DNA of 64,000 nt from Neolentinus lepideus HHB14362 ss-1 (taxonomy: Eukaryota > Basidiomycota > Agaricomycetes > Gloeophyllales > Gloeophyllaceae). Under the pieces are notes generated by a model, which did not search any database, was not told where the DNA came from, and worked only from the letters and a program-made list of their open reading frames with translations. The DNA lies in the NCBI GenBank assembly GCA_001632425.1, contig KV425571.1:174306-238305 (forward strand), in the 5' to 3' direction. The number at the start of each line of letters is the position of its first letter. Position 1 is the first letter of the stretch. The position numbers were made by a program, and so were the translations under genes. Shown here in pieces: positions 12,810 through 25,365 of this stretch.

Positions 12810-14681
12810 CTAATACATCAGAGCCCAAACAAACCACGCAGTACCCAGTAACAAGCTCATATACAAGATCACGCCCAAATACGGCGTCCCCCACGGTGAG
12901 AGTATCGTAACCATCGCGCCCACTGTCTCCTCCTTGCTCGCGCTGGCCGGGTCCGTCTCGTAGCTCCAGACAGGCTGAGACAAGAGCCATGGGTCCCTCA
13001 GCAGCTCCGCCGCGCTGGGCCTATCCCCAGGTCGAAGCGCGAGACATCGGTTGATGAAAGCGGCCGCTGCCTCGAGCTCGCGCGAGTCGTGTGCAATCTC
13101 GCGATTGTGCTCCTTCAAGTACTCGATGATGGATGACGGTATGCAATCTTCATTAGCCAAATCTGCTAACGCACCTATGATGCCAATGTCAGCAAAAATT
13201 TTAGGATAGGAGGTGAAAAGACCCACCACCTGGTCCGAAGTATTGTGCGACCTTTTCGAGATTGCAGTTACTTAACATGTCAGGAGGGAATTGTTGGCCG
13301 GTACAACGCATCATCAAGGCCAGGGACACGAGGTCTTGGTCATCCTGTCCGAAAGACCACGTAGTCTCGTCGAATATTGACCGACCTGTAAGGAACTCAC
13401 ACGTCTATCCGTGGTCATCAGTTGCATGTCAGAGAGGCCAGGGTCATGTCGATGACATACCAAGCACCCAAGCGCCCATATGTCGATTTTTTCGTCCCAT
13501 GGATGATCAAGTATGACCTCAGGCGCACGCAAACCGTCCGGCGTGGTGCAATCATTGATTCTATCATTGATGAACTGGGCTTTATCATCTCATCATGAGC
13601 GTCATCGTAACATTTATTATCTAAAGGTGACACTCACCTCCGCCAAAGTCCCCCAGCTTGAACATCCACTGGTGCTCTGCGCTCTGGAATTCGAAGAATC
13701 GGGGCGGAGAAAGTAGCGGATGACTGACAATTGGTTGTACTTCCCTTCCGAGGACGGTCATCGGGGGATAATATGTAGGTTTCTCGCCCATCAAGATCTT
13801 CTTGAGCTCAATTCCAGGATAAGGGTTTGCGATGAGTATGTTCTCCGGTCTTAGATCTGAAGCCTCGTCCCGTCAGCACTGCTGGTAAACAGGTGTGCCA
13901 GTGAGCTGACCTGCGTGGACTATCCGGCATTCTTCATGGAGGTATTGGAGGGCGACTAGCATTTGACCGATGATCGTTTTAGTCATTGCGAGTGGCATCA
14001 CGCCGTCCCTATACATGGACCGTAGCTGCTTGACGTCACCAGCCATAGCGTCGAGTACCAGACACTGGTGAGGACCGCCATCGTCGTCTCCGTCAACAAG
14101 AAATGAGTCCCAGAGGGTGGCACAGAATTCTTTGCCCTTGTGGCTCGAGCTCGAGTTAGATATTCGCTGCAATATCCGGAATTCGTCCGATCGCTCGTTG
14201 AGCCGTCTCGTGGCGTACTGCGAGAGAACCTTGATAGCGGTGAAGTACGGTATATTGAACTTCATGTGGCTGTTGGTGATAGTAGCTGGGTACGAATGGC
14301 ACATGATGGGACTTACTGTGTCTGCCGGGCGAGCCAAACCGTCGAATATCTCCCAAAGCCCAGCTTCCTGGTAATGTTGTATTCGCCTCTGTCACCCAAT
14401 TTGTCTCCAATATACACCTCAAGATGTCCGAATCCATGATCAGCAGGAATTCCAATTGGTTCTTCTGGGAAACTGATTAGCGTGTCATCACCGTGATTGG
14501 CATTGCATAGTTGTGGTGGCGATCCTTTCCACCTCAGGGACTTGAACTTTTTGGCGTGGGCGCTGGCGGTGCTACCACATCGTACTCTGTTCGCAATTGC
14601 CCTCGGACATAGTATTGGATTTAGTGGAACGTACGTGGCAGCGGCTGGATGAGGAAAAATAGATCCCAGCCGAGAGAGCAT
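12810..14681 (-). CDS. SRPK-like serine/threonine protein kinase with C-terminal membrane segment
   Basis: A 534-residue protein in six exons: 14681-14317, 14269-13911, 13856-13638, 13579-13461, 13404-13227 and 13174-12810. The glycine loop is KLGFGRYSTVWLA (residues 106-118), the ATP-anchoring lysine is in FTAIKVL (K135), the catalytic loop is VHADLRPEN (D242), the magnesium loop is DFGGAQF (D311) and the APE motif is in LRAPEVIL. The large insert between N- and C-lobe parts and the phrase DIWALGCLTCEFLTG match fungal SR-protein kinases, which phosphorylate Arg-Ser-rich splicing factors. All key residues are present. The C-terminus carries a hydrophobic stretch (TPYLGVILYMSLLLGTAWFV), unusual for this family and suggesting a tail anchor. 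The first 60 residues are basic and have no assigned role; the start could lie elsewhere. Confidence 0.85.
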
Positions 14682-15246
14682 GGGTTGCGGATGCCGAGAG
14701 GACAGCGCAACACCAGCAGATTGATTGTGTCAGATTGACGCCGTACTGATTCCGTTGAATGAGGTTTGACTCACTATGCTTACGTTGCAATGTTTTGATC
14801 GTCCGGCTGGAGCGGACTATTCATTCTGGTTGAGCTGTCGACGGAACCAAAATTTCGCGCTAGCAGGGGATGCACCCACACAAGATATTCTTCATCTCTT
14901 TTCGGTGGGACTCAGACTGGTGTTGAGTGACAGATCAGTGATAGGTACTACGTGCCGGCACTGTACCAGGCACGCTGCTAACCCCGGGCGGCGGGAGTGC
15001 CTCTCTCATGACATGACCAAGCAGGCATACTGAACACGAAGTATACATTTCCAAGGAATAGCAAATTACTCCTGCTATGGGCCTCCCTTGTTCTACCGAC
15101 ACCTATGTCAATTAAGTAGGCGCTTTTCAGTCGGCCCAGGAACAAACTCTAGATGTCAGTCAGCGTACCGGCCAGAGTCATAGGATATTAATTAATATCT
15201 GTCTGGAGAAGATTTAAAACGGTCCTCTCTCTGTCTGTCTTTGATT
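14682..15246. other. Intergenic stretch
   Basis: Region between the kinase start and the next plus-strand locus. Nothing recognisable; a short TTAATTAAT stretch occurs near 15187. Confidence 0.4.
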
Positions 15247-16501
15247 CATATCCGAGACGAACCACGCCGGCCTTTCTTGAACTTTTCTCCCAGCACATTG
15301 GCCAATATTTCAACCAGATTCATACCTTCTACACTGACACAGGCGCTTGGCCACTTGATGAAGAACATATCCAGCTTAACGTCGAGCTTGCTCGGGCGAT
15401 AAGACAGCATTTTGATCAGGCTAACTACCAGGTAAATGTCACTCCTACACACTGGGACGTTTTATTTCCTGACCCAGACGCCGTTTTAATCATGACCGGA
15501 CATGCACAGACATGACAACAGGAACTGGCAAGGTAGATCTTAGAAGCAGTTGGTTACGGACCCCAGGGAAATAATCAGGTGCCTTTCCGTGCGGTACGAT
15601 CTAGCCTAATCCCAATTGACTGCTCTCCTTAGCCTTTCTCTAGTTCTTCCCCACGAAAGGTCTTGAAGCACGGATAGGTTTAGATATGATGTCGCATGCC
15701 AAAATTTTGCTTGGCCAAAATCAGCGAGATATAACGTACTATTTTCAAGGTGGCACTCGAACGCTAATTAATAAATATTCTGTAAGCTCACGTACCAGCC
15801 ACAGTATACGATCCAGCAGAAGGCATCACATTCATGAGATATGTCTACGTCTGTCGTCTGACAAGATAGTTGGTTATTTTTATGTAGGAGTGAGTGATCT
15901 ACCCGATGATATCTGGTGTCTCCAATCGCCCATACTTTATCAAAGCCGGATCAAGTGAAGACACTCTACGACACTATTTGCGCCGCTAAACCCAACGTCA
16001 CGACAACTATCAAGCGTATTGAGGTTGAGGGAGGGCACGCGTACCACTAGTTGCTTCTCTGATACCCCGTATCTCACCTACAAGCTCCCTAAATACTTCA
16101 TCTACCGCGAGAGATGGACGACCCAGCCCGACGGTCGCAAGACCAACTGGCAGCCACGTCTGACCTTCGTCCCGATTAACGACGTCACCATCGGCGCCCG
16201 ACTCTACCGTACACTCGCTCGGCTCCCAGGAGGATTCAACAACAGCGAATTTGACCGCATCCTCAACGAGTGTTGGACAACAAAATACTATCTGTTCAGT
16301 GAAAATCAGCAATTTCCGATGCCGAATAGGCCGTCGAATCAGAATAAATCCAGCAAACGTGCCAGGCCGCGTTGGTGGGGAACCCGCCGCTGTGGGTGCT
16401 GCAGAGCATGCCGACCCCGACGGGACGGATAACTTCCCAGCTGAGGACAATTTGTTCAAGACGTTGCTGGAGTCCAGGAAGAATTTCACGGATGACATGT
16501 A
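15247..16501 (+). pseudogene. Unrecognised fragmentary protein-coding locus
   Basis: Several protein-like segments follow each other on the plus strand in different frames: one at 15249-15431 ending at a GTAAAT donor (contains AFLELFSQHIGQYF), one at about 15537-15630 (ILEAVGYGPQGNNQVPFRAV), one at about 15956-16050 (IKRIEVEGGHAYH) and one at about 16046-16500 (YLTYKLPKYFIYRERW), the last continuing through a possible intron 16298-16369 to FTDDM and the stop. No ATG is in frame at the 5' end, and the first three segments cannot be joined without frameshifts or very short introns. I do not recognise the family. It may be a decayed gene or a gene whose introns I could not place. Confidence 0.35.
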
Positions 16502-16669
16502 GTAGGTAAAGTTCAGTATGCTGGCGCTTCCCCGTCACAGATCATCCAACGACCAGATTCTTCCTTTGCTCAACGTTAAGCTTCGAACGCCACTGATACA
16601 TTATATTTATTCTGTGCATCTTGCAGCGCGGAAGACGCTGTGTACATAGGGTACATAGAGTATGCCGAA

Positions 16670-18378
16670 CTATGCAAAAATGTCCTGTCGCAACAAAAGA
16701 TCCAGCATCTCGTCCTCCCATGCAGCCCGTCTTCGTTCACCTGCTACACTACCAAGGGCTTGGAGAACATCTTGCGGAAGACTCTGATAATGTGGAGTAT
16801 CCATCTCTTCAGTCTTGAGATGAGGGAAAAGACGGTCGAGTCGTATTACGAATGACTGGAGATTTTGTATCTCTAAGTCGGTGATCCCCAATGCTTCCAG
16901 TTTATGACCAGTTTCGGGGATCGCGCTTAAGAGGGGCAGATCTAAGGCGTTCAGATAGGAGAAATCTAGATGGCAAAGGCAAGGGCACCTCGCAGAGAAG
17001 GTGACGAGAGTTTGAAATGTAATACCCGGACGTAATATGTTCAAAGCCAGCGTCAAGTTCTTGAGTCTCGGCCATGCTAAAGCCATAGGCTCTGTGTCTT
17101 CATCTTTAACTATGAACGGGGGTTGAGTCTTTCGGCTACTGAAGGCAGGACATAACACGATATCCTCAAGTTGATGCAATTCAAGAAGGGGGCGGATGGC
17201 CGCTAGTATCCTGGCTCCGCCTGGCGATCCGCGATCCTTGAAATCCTCGATGTCCAGGTCCACCTTCGTGAGCGTCGACGAAAAAGGTATTAGCGCTCGA
17301 CATACAGCATTCAGTTCCTCGACATCGGTAATGTCGTCTTCGTTACCATCTTTATGAACTTGGTTGTGAGGATCGAAGAGTTCGAAGACCCTCATTCGGT
17401 CGGAAGAGATTCTGCCTACAATCTCCGCTATAGTGAGAAGATAGCTATCCCCTACGCTCAGCTCCTCCAACACCGGGAAGGCTGACCAGCTCCCGGCAAC
17501 TTCATCTGGAGTTTCTAACCATGCCACCACATCGAAGCGTTTCAGCTGAGTAAGGGATGAAATGCATTTGAATACATCGGCTTTCATAACACCGGTTTCA
17601 CCCATGAGTATCGCGCTGAGATCAAGATGTTGGAGTGACCTGAGACGGCCTAAGAAGTCCAGAGACAACTGGGGCAAAAAAGTTCCAAGGAAAAGACATT
17701 CGAGATGCGGCGCAGTAACTGGTAATGTAGCGAGCGTCTTGCCAAGGTCTTGGTCAGTAGTCTCCTCTATATAGTCAATGTGATAGTAACTGTAATCTGG
17801 ATTGAGGTCAAGACGTAGCCGTCGAATGGACGGAGTTATGAGAGCAGCGAGTACAAGGCCAAGACCGACATCTGACTTTCGATCGTCATTTCGATGAGTT
17901 CATTCAAGACTGCGTAATCGTGGGAGCAGTGGCTCTTGCCTCATGCAGGCTATTCGGACGATGGCGGAATACTCAGCAGACCGCTGTTTGTCTATAGAGA
18001 GATCATACTCCAGATTTAATATGCGCGCTCTATACTGGTCCAAACGGGTCCAGTTCAGCGAGCTGCCTTCATCCATGGCCTAGAAAAACATCCAGTAAGA
18101 TATATGCTATGTGATTGCTGATTGAAACCACATACAAGTGTAGACTCTTTCGATTCACCCCTTTGTTCCACAAGTACTTCGTGTGGCACGAGTTTGAGAA
18201 GCGGCTTGAGATCGTCCATATCGCGCCATAGCTCGTTCAATGCAAAACTTGACCAGTCCTGGCATACGAGAGCTAGACGGAGAAGATCCGCCTTCCCGCG
18301 GACCTCCTGGCAAATAATGCAGAATATCTCGATGGGAAGATCGGTCGCGCGGCGGCTCCATGATTTACCTAGAGACAT
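16670..18378 (-). pseudogene. F-box protein with leucine-rich region, carrying an in-frame stop
   Basis: Exon 1 (18378-18136) encodes an F-box: ATDLPIEIFCIICQEV, LRLALVCQDWSSFALNELW. A clean intron (GTATGT..TCTAG) leads to exon 2 (18079-16670), giving a 550-codon frame with leucine-rich segments (LRSLQHLDLS, WPRLKNLTLALNILRPG). Such proteins pair with Skp1 in SCF ubiquitin ligases, the leucine-rich part choosing the substrate. Codon 141 is TGA (17902-17900). Around it the meaningful reading seems to slip into another frame for about 17 codons (ELIEMTIESQMSV) and back, so two small indels or an unrecognised intron are possible. Downstream of the stop an intact 335-codon frame begins at 17677. 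Either a recent pseudogene or a sequence error. Confidence 0.65.
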
Positions 18379-18635
18379 CGATATCGCGGAAGCCAGACCA
18401 CGTAATTATCAATCGTGCAGACGAGCACACTTGTTGCTGAGCGCCCTTCAGTTCCAGAGACAAGTGAGACCACGAGCGGAGAAAGTGCCCGACGGATCTG
18501 AGTGCTGAGCGCAGCCACCGCGTGTATGAAAATCCCCATTTGTCCTGTCATGGTGGCTCCATGGAATGTTTGAAATTGCTCTACATAGCTCTCTCCTATT
18601 CTCTTACTCTCCCTTAGACTCACGACCTGTACGCT
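18379..18635. promoter_or_regulatory. Divergent promoter region
   Basis: A 257-base spacer separates the start of the minus-strand F-box gene from the start of the plus-strand secreted-protein gene. A pyrimidine-rich tract (CTCTCT..CTTACTCTCCC) lies just upstream of the latter. No clear TATA box was found. Confidence 0.35.
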
Positions 18636-19720
18636 ATGCTTTCATTACTGCTTTCGCTATCTATCGCTGCTTCATGTACCGCTACAACACTCCAAAGGAG
18701 AGACTCGACCGGATATGTCAACCCAGCTGATGGTGGGGGGAGCATGCTCACGGTGAGTTGCCCTCCGCGAGTTGACTGAATTGAAAAGCCCATGCGTTGG
18801 CGGATCGTACACAGAATGCCCCAGATACATATCCTCTCGGGTTAGGAGAACCTTTGAATGCCATCATCGTCGGCACCTCAGACTCCGAAGTACTGAGTCT
18901 TACCGGCGCTGGAGGACTGAACAATTATTTCCTGTACGATTTAAAATTCTTTACTCGTGTTTTGGTCGTTCATGACCATCGTGGGATTACATAGATCCTT
19001 TGGTTTCGGTGGCGAGTGCTTTGGTGTCCATGTCGGAGACGCACAAACTGCGAACTTGGGAGATGGGCAGGGCACCAGTATGTATTAGTCAATTCTGCAC
19101 CATAGTCCAAACGTCTAATTGTGCCCATGAAAGTTAACCAGACTGCTGAGATGCGCTGGGACTATTATAACCCTAGCCTTGGAACATGCACGGAGACGGA
19201 GCAGGGCGGAAATCATTTCAGGTATTGGGTGCAGAACGGAACGAGTGCCGCTACGTGGGTGAATATACCTTGATGACCGACTAAGAGCTGATTTATGATT
19301 ACCCGACAGCGGTGCTATATTCATGGCTGTAAGCGAGGAGCTCCCTCTATCACGTTTGTAATACATCTCAACGAATTAGGCCGATTACTGACATTATGTT
19401 AAGAGAACCACGACATCATACCTAATGGGTACAACCTCGGCCGCGACTGGCTCGTCGGAAACGCAACCTCCCGCAACATCACCACCTCCGACTACTCGAC
19501 CTCCGGTGGCACCCAGTTCTCCGGATCTACGTCGTACAACGGGTGGACATACCAAACCACGGTCACATACACCACTGGACTGCTGAACGCCACGAGCGTC
19601 GGCATCAACCACAACGAGTCAGTCCCGGTGAACGGTCAGCCCGCGATCGACGGCCTGGTTGCCGTGATGGAGGTGAAGGCGTTGCAAAAGGGTAACGGGA
19701 GCAGCGGCTCACCGAAGTAG
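18636..19720 (+). CDS. Secreted protein of unknown function, six exons
   Basis: A 257-residue protein in exons 18636-18752, 18815-18933, 18995-19077, 19134-19254, 19310-19328 and 19406-19720; all phases agree. It has a signal peptide (MLSLLLSLSIAASCTA) with a RRD site shortly after. Landmarks are GLGEPLNAIIVG, GGNHFRYWVQNG, GAIFMA and GYNLGRDWLVGNAT, followed by a serine/threonine/glycine-rich C-terminal part with several N-glycosylation sequons. I recall this pattern from conserved uncharacterised secreted proteins of Agaricomycetes, but no biochemical role is known to me. Exon 5 is only 19 bases. The last acceptor must be read as GAG to hold the frame (AAGAG|AACCAC), which is the weakest junction. 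Confidence 0.8.
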
Positions 19721-20915
19721 GCTCTCGGATCTTTCACGCGTATGGGGTTGTCGTGCTCATAGCTTTTCTATATAGCAACCAATCCTCATCCGCACCGCGG
19801 ATACAATACCTTACCGGAGCGCTGGTCGCCACACTCATCATAATTCCCTCTCTCCTATGTCTAGCCTAGACGTGGACGTAGCTAGTGTGATATAGATGGG
19901 GGAAACTTACTGACTATAGACGTACGATGGACACTGCAGTGCTCATTGGTGTATATCACGGACCGGATACTTCACCAAATACCTAAAGCTTGGACTTCTT
20001 AAGGTTGAATCGTCCTTGACCTCCTCTCCAACAATGGTCACGAACCAACTATCGCACTCAGTTGCTCAGTTGTTCAGGTGTCTGTTCCCGTCTTTGCAGT
20101 GGTTATCTTGGATAAGGCATGTTCTTGCTTCCTTTCCTTCACACATTTCTGATTCGTATGTTTCTTTATCATAGTTTTTATCCAGTTGACTTGTGAGATC
20201 ATGCAGAATGTGGCACGGTTTACCAAGAGCTGTTAATACGATTGCCAACCCCTACTGTCCGCTAATCGTGTAGGTAGGTGTCTCCCCCCTCCGCAACACA
20301 AAATGCAAATTATTGCTACATATCTGCAAACCTGCACCTTCCACCAACCTCCCAATATTAGCCTGGAACATACATTAGCCCGTCACCCTTCCATGGCCCG
20401 ACAAGGCTCATTCAGTCTCCCTGCTATCCGCCACCTCGCAGACCGATTCTCTGAGCGACCAACTCAGGTTCCGCCCAGTTCGGCACGATGGAGAAGTGCT
20501 GCTAATTTTTCCTGGTCATCGGCTTATATTGACCGCCTGTAGGATTCAGAGAAAATCGCCGAGACATTGGCTACGCCCCACCACCGAGATGGCATTGATT
20601 CACCTCCACAATTCTATCTACTACATACAAAGCAGACACAAGCATACATAGCATTTCGATTACGATTAGTCCTCGAGGGGCCAACAACTATTACTGCTAA
20701 TGCTAGATAACTGATAGATTAGCGTCTTTTCTCTTCTAGTATCCATCTTTCTCCGAAGTGCAGTGCCTCTATAGATGCAAGAATGCCAGAATGAGTGTGA
20801 ATGCGAAAAAGTCCAGAGTGCGTGCAATGAATAATCCAAGAAAACATTAGGTGTCGTTAGATCCGCCCTCTTTCTCTCCTCTCCTCCCCTTTCACAAGCG
20901 AGTCGTCCCCCTCGT
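19721..20915. other. Gap between two convergent genes
   Basis: Contains the 3' ends of the secreted-protein gene and the aspartic protease gene. Short frames (for example 20303-20542) show no domain. No gene is supported. Confidence 0.4.
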
Positions 20916-22693
20916 TTATGCAAGCAACACCCCACCCAACAAAGCCCCCACCATCGCAACCGCCTGCGCACTAAACCCTAATGGAAGCGCCGGCACAGCC
21001 CCGCTCGACTTGGACACACCGCCCGTCGAGCTCACCACTGCCGCCGCGCTACCAATCGTAGCACTCGGCGCGCTGCCCTCCTTCCCGTCCTGTGAGATGG
21101 CTGTGGACGACAGCTGCGCAAAGCCGACCGAGGCCGGGGAGTAGCGGAAGGAGGTGTACACGTTTTTCTGCAGAAAAGCAGTGTCAGCGTTAAATCTAAG
21201 GGATCATGGAGGGAGAAGAGGAGAAAGCACGTACCAAAAACGCATCGCCAACTATCCACCCAGGCGTGGTACCGCTCGTGGTAACTTCAAAGAACGCGCC
21301 AACGCAGGTAGTCCCACTGCTATCTATGGCGGTATGTTCAAAGTCCGCCGGGGAGATGCTCCACGACTGGCCACCGAACGACAGGGAAGAGGAGACTTGA
21401 GTACTGCAGGCTGCGGCGTGGGAGGTATTAATGTCCACCATCATGACCTTAGGAAGTGTGGCAGCGACTTACGATAGAACCAATATCCCTCCCAGCTGCC
21501 CGTTCCGGCCTGGGAACCATCGATGTTCGAGTAAAAGCTCTGAACAAGGTCCGATGGTCCGCCAATGAGCGTCGTGCCTGTATCGATTGCGGCGTACATG
21601 CTTTGGCCGGACGTGGGCAAACTCAGACTCTTGCCCTGGACGATCACGCCTGTAAATTGGCATGTCAGCTCATCTAGAGGATTGAGGCATTGGGGTATGA
21701 GGATTGAACATACTGGAGAGCGGCAGCGTCCAATAGGCAACCTGATCAGAGGGAACGTTTTGGTAATCAATATCACCAGTGTAGAGCGAATCATTGAGGT
21801 AGCCCATGGTAAATTGTCCTCCAGGCTCGACGTTCGAGGCGTGCGTATCATTGCCAAACCTATCATATCACCTTCAGAAACGCGAATTTGGTACCTGACT
21901 TCACAACATGGGCTCACCTCGTCAGGTAGAATCCCATAACCCCACTATCCCACTCCCCACTAGCAGCAAGCGTCTGCCAGAAAGGCGTGGCCTTACTACT
22001 CGCAAGTGACTCCCACGCCATCCCCATCAACCCGCTCAAGGGTGACGAAAGGACGTCGTTAGCCTGGTCACACACGCCAAACGTCTGTGACGTAACCTGG
22101 AAGCCCGCCATCTGCACTGTATCCTGGCCCAGCGTGCCGGAAGCCTGACCAGACGCATATTGGATGGAGAACGCGGTGGTGAGGTTCTTGAATGATGAGG
22201 AGGATGCCGGGTCGAAAAGCGGGATCGAATTTGGGGAAGAAGCGGTGGAAGTGTCGCCGCTAATGGTAGCGCAGGTAGTACATGTAGATGAAGCGAGCCA
22301 AAGGTCAGAGGAGCCAGTGTCAAGAATGACGTCGTAGGATACGGCCGGGGTACCAATTGCGATCGACCCATAGTAGCTGGATGCGCAGTCAGGATCATAT
22401 GAGAAGAGCCTGAGAGCTTATTCAACGCACTCTGAATCCGCGCCCTGGTTCGTCAGCAGATTCATTCCGCTGGCACGCTTGGACTTGGTGTCGAGCGCTC
22501 CCCCGTACTTGTGGGTTACATACGCGCGATGTCGCACCGCCCATTCCTCCCACTCCGCTGCACTGCGCTTGTGCACGGAGCGTCGCGTCAGAGGTATTGA
22601 CGTCCCTTTTGTGATGATGGGCGCGGGGGACGAGAGGACTGCGGAGGTCGACAGGAGAGATAATAATATGGCGTTTGGAATGGATGTCCGCAT
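20916..22693 (-). CDS. Pepsin-like aspartic protease, secreted, probably GPI-anchored
   Basis: A 490-residue family A1 protease in six exons: 22693-22431, 22376-21918, 21859-21714, 21649-21473, 21410-21235 and 21167-20916; every phase agrees. It has a signal peptide (MRTSIPNAILLSLLSTSAVLSS) and a propeptide rich in basic residues (TRRSVHKR). The first catalytic aspartate is in DTGSSDLW (D107) after YYGSIAIGTP; the second is in DTGTTLIGG (D312). GWIVGDAFL is the conserved end of the fold. A serine/alanine-rich spacer and a hydrophobic C-terminus (AMVGALLGGVLLA) suggest a GPI anchor, as in yapsin-type enzymes. It would act at the cell surface or outside. The gene looks intact. Confidence 0.92.
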
Positions 22694-22737
22694 ATTGAAG
22701 GGAGTCGTAAGATGATAATTACTAAATGGCTCTCGTC

Positions 22738-22748
22738 GTATTATATAG
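22738..22748 (-). promoter_or_regulatory. TATA box of the aspartic protease gene
   Basis: On the minus strand CACTATATAATAC lies about 45-55 bases upstream of the ATG at 22693. Confidence 0.5.
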
Positions 22749-25020
22749 TGCTGACAGCGTGCTGCGAAGGGTATTTAAATCCACTCCAACAGATGCAATG
22801 ATGGTCCAAGAGCCGAGATAAAGTCTGGGAGGGGAAAGAGCGTGAACAAAAGAGCGCAGGCAGCCGCAGTAGTGTATTAAGTACCTGCGGGATATGGCAA
22901 ACACGGAGAACAGTCTGCCCGCAGCGACTTTGCAAGACAGAAGCTCTGCACCTCAAACGGCCGATCCGTAACCGGTCATGACGCGAGCTCCGATGCGCAC
23001 TGCGTTATTTTTGGAATTGCACGTGACTACATGCACAGACCACGGGATCGCGACACCGACGCGTTGCATCCCTCGTCGAAGTTACCTGCTGTCCCAAGTA
23101 AATGGAAGGGTGTTATTAAGGTGTACCTGTACACAGTTATTATGGCACGGAAAAAGTCTTCTGAAAGCATGTAGGTCGTTGCCAATAATCAGTCACGCTT
23201 GTTAATCTCCTTGATAGATATTGCCGCACACCTTTGAAAACCATATCAGCACTCCGATCTTGATAGACCCATCGGTGGTTGAAGCTTGATATGGTGAAGA
23301 TGGCTGCATGCCCGAGGGTACTAGCGACCTCACACAACAGGATAGGGGGAGGAGTGAAGGGGGGAAGAGAGGGGCACGGAGCACGGTGAGGACCTTATAA
23401 AAGTTATATACAGCGGATCTTGAATTAGTGAAAGGATGTGACATAGCACCAAGTATGGCATGTGTCATAGAAGACTCCAGATGAGGACGTTGACCTCCCA
23501 AATATGACGTAGTATCGAAGAGCCCGCGCTTCCCGTCCATGACAGTCGACTCTCGATATACTTAGAGCATTAATATTTATTTATTACTTGCCGTGCATAG
23601 ACTTTGATTGTGGAAATGTGATGCTACTCACTATGCATGGTAAGTACTTGCAATTGGCCGTGACCATATACATAACAGGTTTCCTCCATTCAATGTCATA
23701 TCAGTCAGGTTCCCGTAATATGGAAGAAACGATGTCATAGTTGTATGATATGTGAAACGTATATCTTCCATGCTATTGCATCAGTTTTGTCCTCGACACC
23801 GCAGAGGGGACATTCAGAGTCCTTTCCTTTTCCCTGGGCAGGCAATACAACACTTGCGGTGCCTTCAAGACGCGGCACCAGTATAACTGGCCTCTTGGAG
23901 TGTCTAGCTCGACACGATTTCACCTGTTAAAAGAAAACCCTGACGTCGGCGAAGGCTAGCGGCTTTAAGATGGCCCACTCTCGCTTCCCGCCAACTCCCT
24001 CTGATTACACATGGGGTTAACGGAGTCTATACTCTGTACTACGCCGTTCGACGAATGCGCATCAGACATGGTAAGCGGCGTTTCGGGAGAATGCTGAGAC
24101 TCAGGAAGAAGGTACTATCATCTACATATCAACTATCTGCTCACGAGGATATATTTCCTGAGTTGACCGACCAATATTATCGTTTCCAGCACAGGCAAGC
24201 CGAGACTATTGGGCACCCCAAACAGAACTAGTCAGCCTTTCATAAACAAGTGGAGGGAGTACGCCACTCGCACCTATCATGCCCTTCCATTCTCAACATA
24301 CCAGCTTACTGGCACATATAGACACCGAAACATGGGATCCCAACAGGACGGTCGGAAGACCACCGTGGCCATCGACACCAGACACATCTTCGACGGCGTT
24401 CGGAACCACCTCTTGTACAGCCAGAACCAAGCGTCGCCAGGTCGAGTCTGCATCTCACGCAGCGGAGGGTATGCCCGCGCATCCCCGGACATGGCGTACA
24501 ATTCCCCCGCTGGCATGTCGTTTCTTTAGGTGTGGTACGTGAGCCTTAGCTTACATACACACGTGCGTGCGGTGGCCCACATTGGTATTGCGGTATTGAC
24601 TCGCGTTTCCGCTGAGGGGCATCACAGCTGTTTGAGCCCGACGGCGGACATACTTGATTCTTGAACGACAGAGGGTCCTGCGATGTCGAAACGTTCGTGA
24701 TGTAGTCCAAGAGGGTTTAGTCGTATGGTAGGTCGAGGGGATTCCAGACCAAGCTTCCTAGACGTCCAAGTCGCGGTTGAACAACAACACTCGCGAGAGA
24801 CAAATGGATTTGTGAGGCCATCCTAATCTCACCTCCAGTGGTGGCCGGCATGTAGTCAGTTCTACCTCCTCAGAAGGCGAGTTCAGCGTTTGCACGGGTT
24901 ATCTTCGCAGCACCGGTTATTAATTACATCCCGTGGCTCAATCACGAACAGACACGACCGCACCGTCGACGATATGTGTCAAAGTCCTGGGCACTACTGA
25001 AGCCTAGGGAAGAATGAGTT
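22749..25020. other. Gap without recognisable gene
   Basis: Upstream region of the aspartic protease gene, then about 2 kb with only short overlapping frames (for example 23202-23540 minus, 24209-24529 plus). None shows a domain or a consistent intron chain. Confidence 0.35.
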
Positions 25021-25365
25021 GACCGGATCACCCTTGGAAGCACCACGGCCAGGTGAAGACTTCGATTTTTGGCTCCAAGACTGTGCTGCTGATAATTTGT
25101 CCTACTCGGAGCTTATGCAGCATCGACACGGCGTCAGTGGTGAGACGTACTGAAATTAGCGAGGCGCTATAATTATGGTCCAGAACTGAGTTTGGGTAAG
25201 GAAACAACAATGGTCCGTCAGCGTCGTCGCCCGGTTATACTGACACTTACACACAGACCTGAGTAACGCACGTATGACCAACGGCATCCAGTTCGTATCG
25301 CGGCAATCAGATCTAACCATCAAGTTCGACTTGGGCTTCGAGTTGCATGGAAGATGGAGACCATA
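25021..25365 (+). pseudogene. Two-exon gene fragment of unknown family
   Basis: Two protein-like segments join in frame across a GTGAGA..CACAG intron (about 25139-25256). The first contains PGEDFDFWLQDCAADNLSY, the second MTNGIQFVSRQSDLTIKF, ending at TAG (25361-25363). The frame upstream of about 25020 is closed and no start is visible, so only the 3' end of a gene, or a remnant, is present. No family is recognised. Confidence 0.3.

Noticed and set aside
12385..12990. 201-codon minus-strand frame
   Set aside because: It overlaps the last exon of the kinase in another register and has no recognisable domain; the kinase reading is far better supported.
16019..16498. Minus-strand 162-codon frame opposite the unassigned locus
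   Set aside because: The plus-strand reading has more plausible composition and a possible intron; the minus frame is its shadow.
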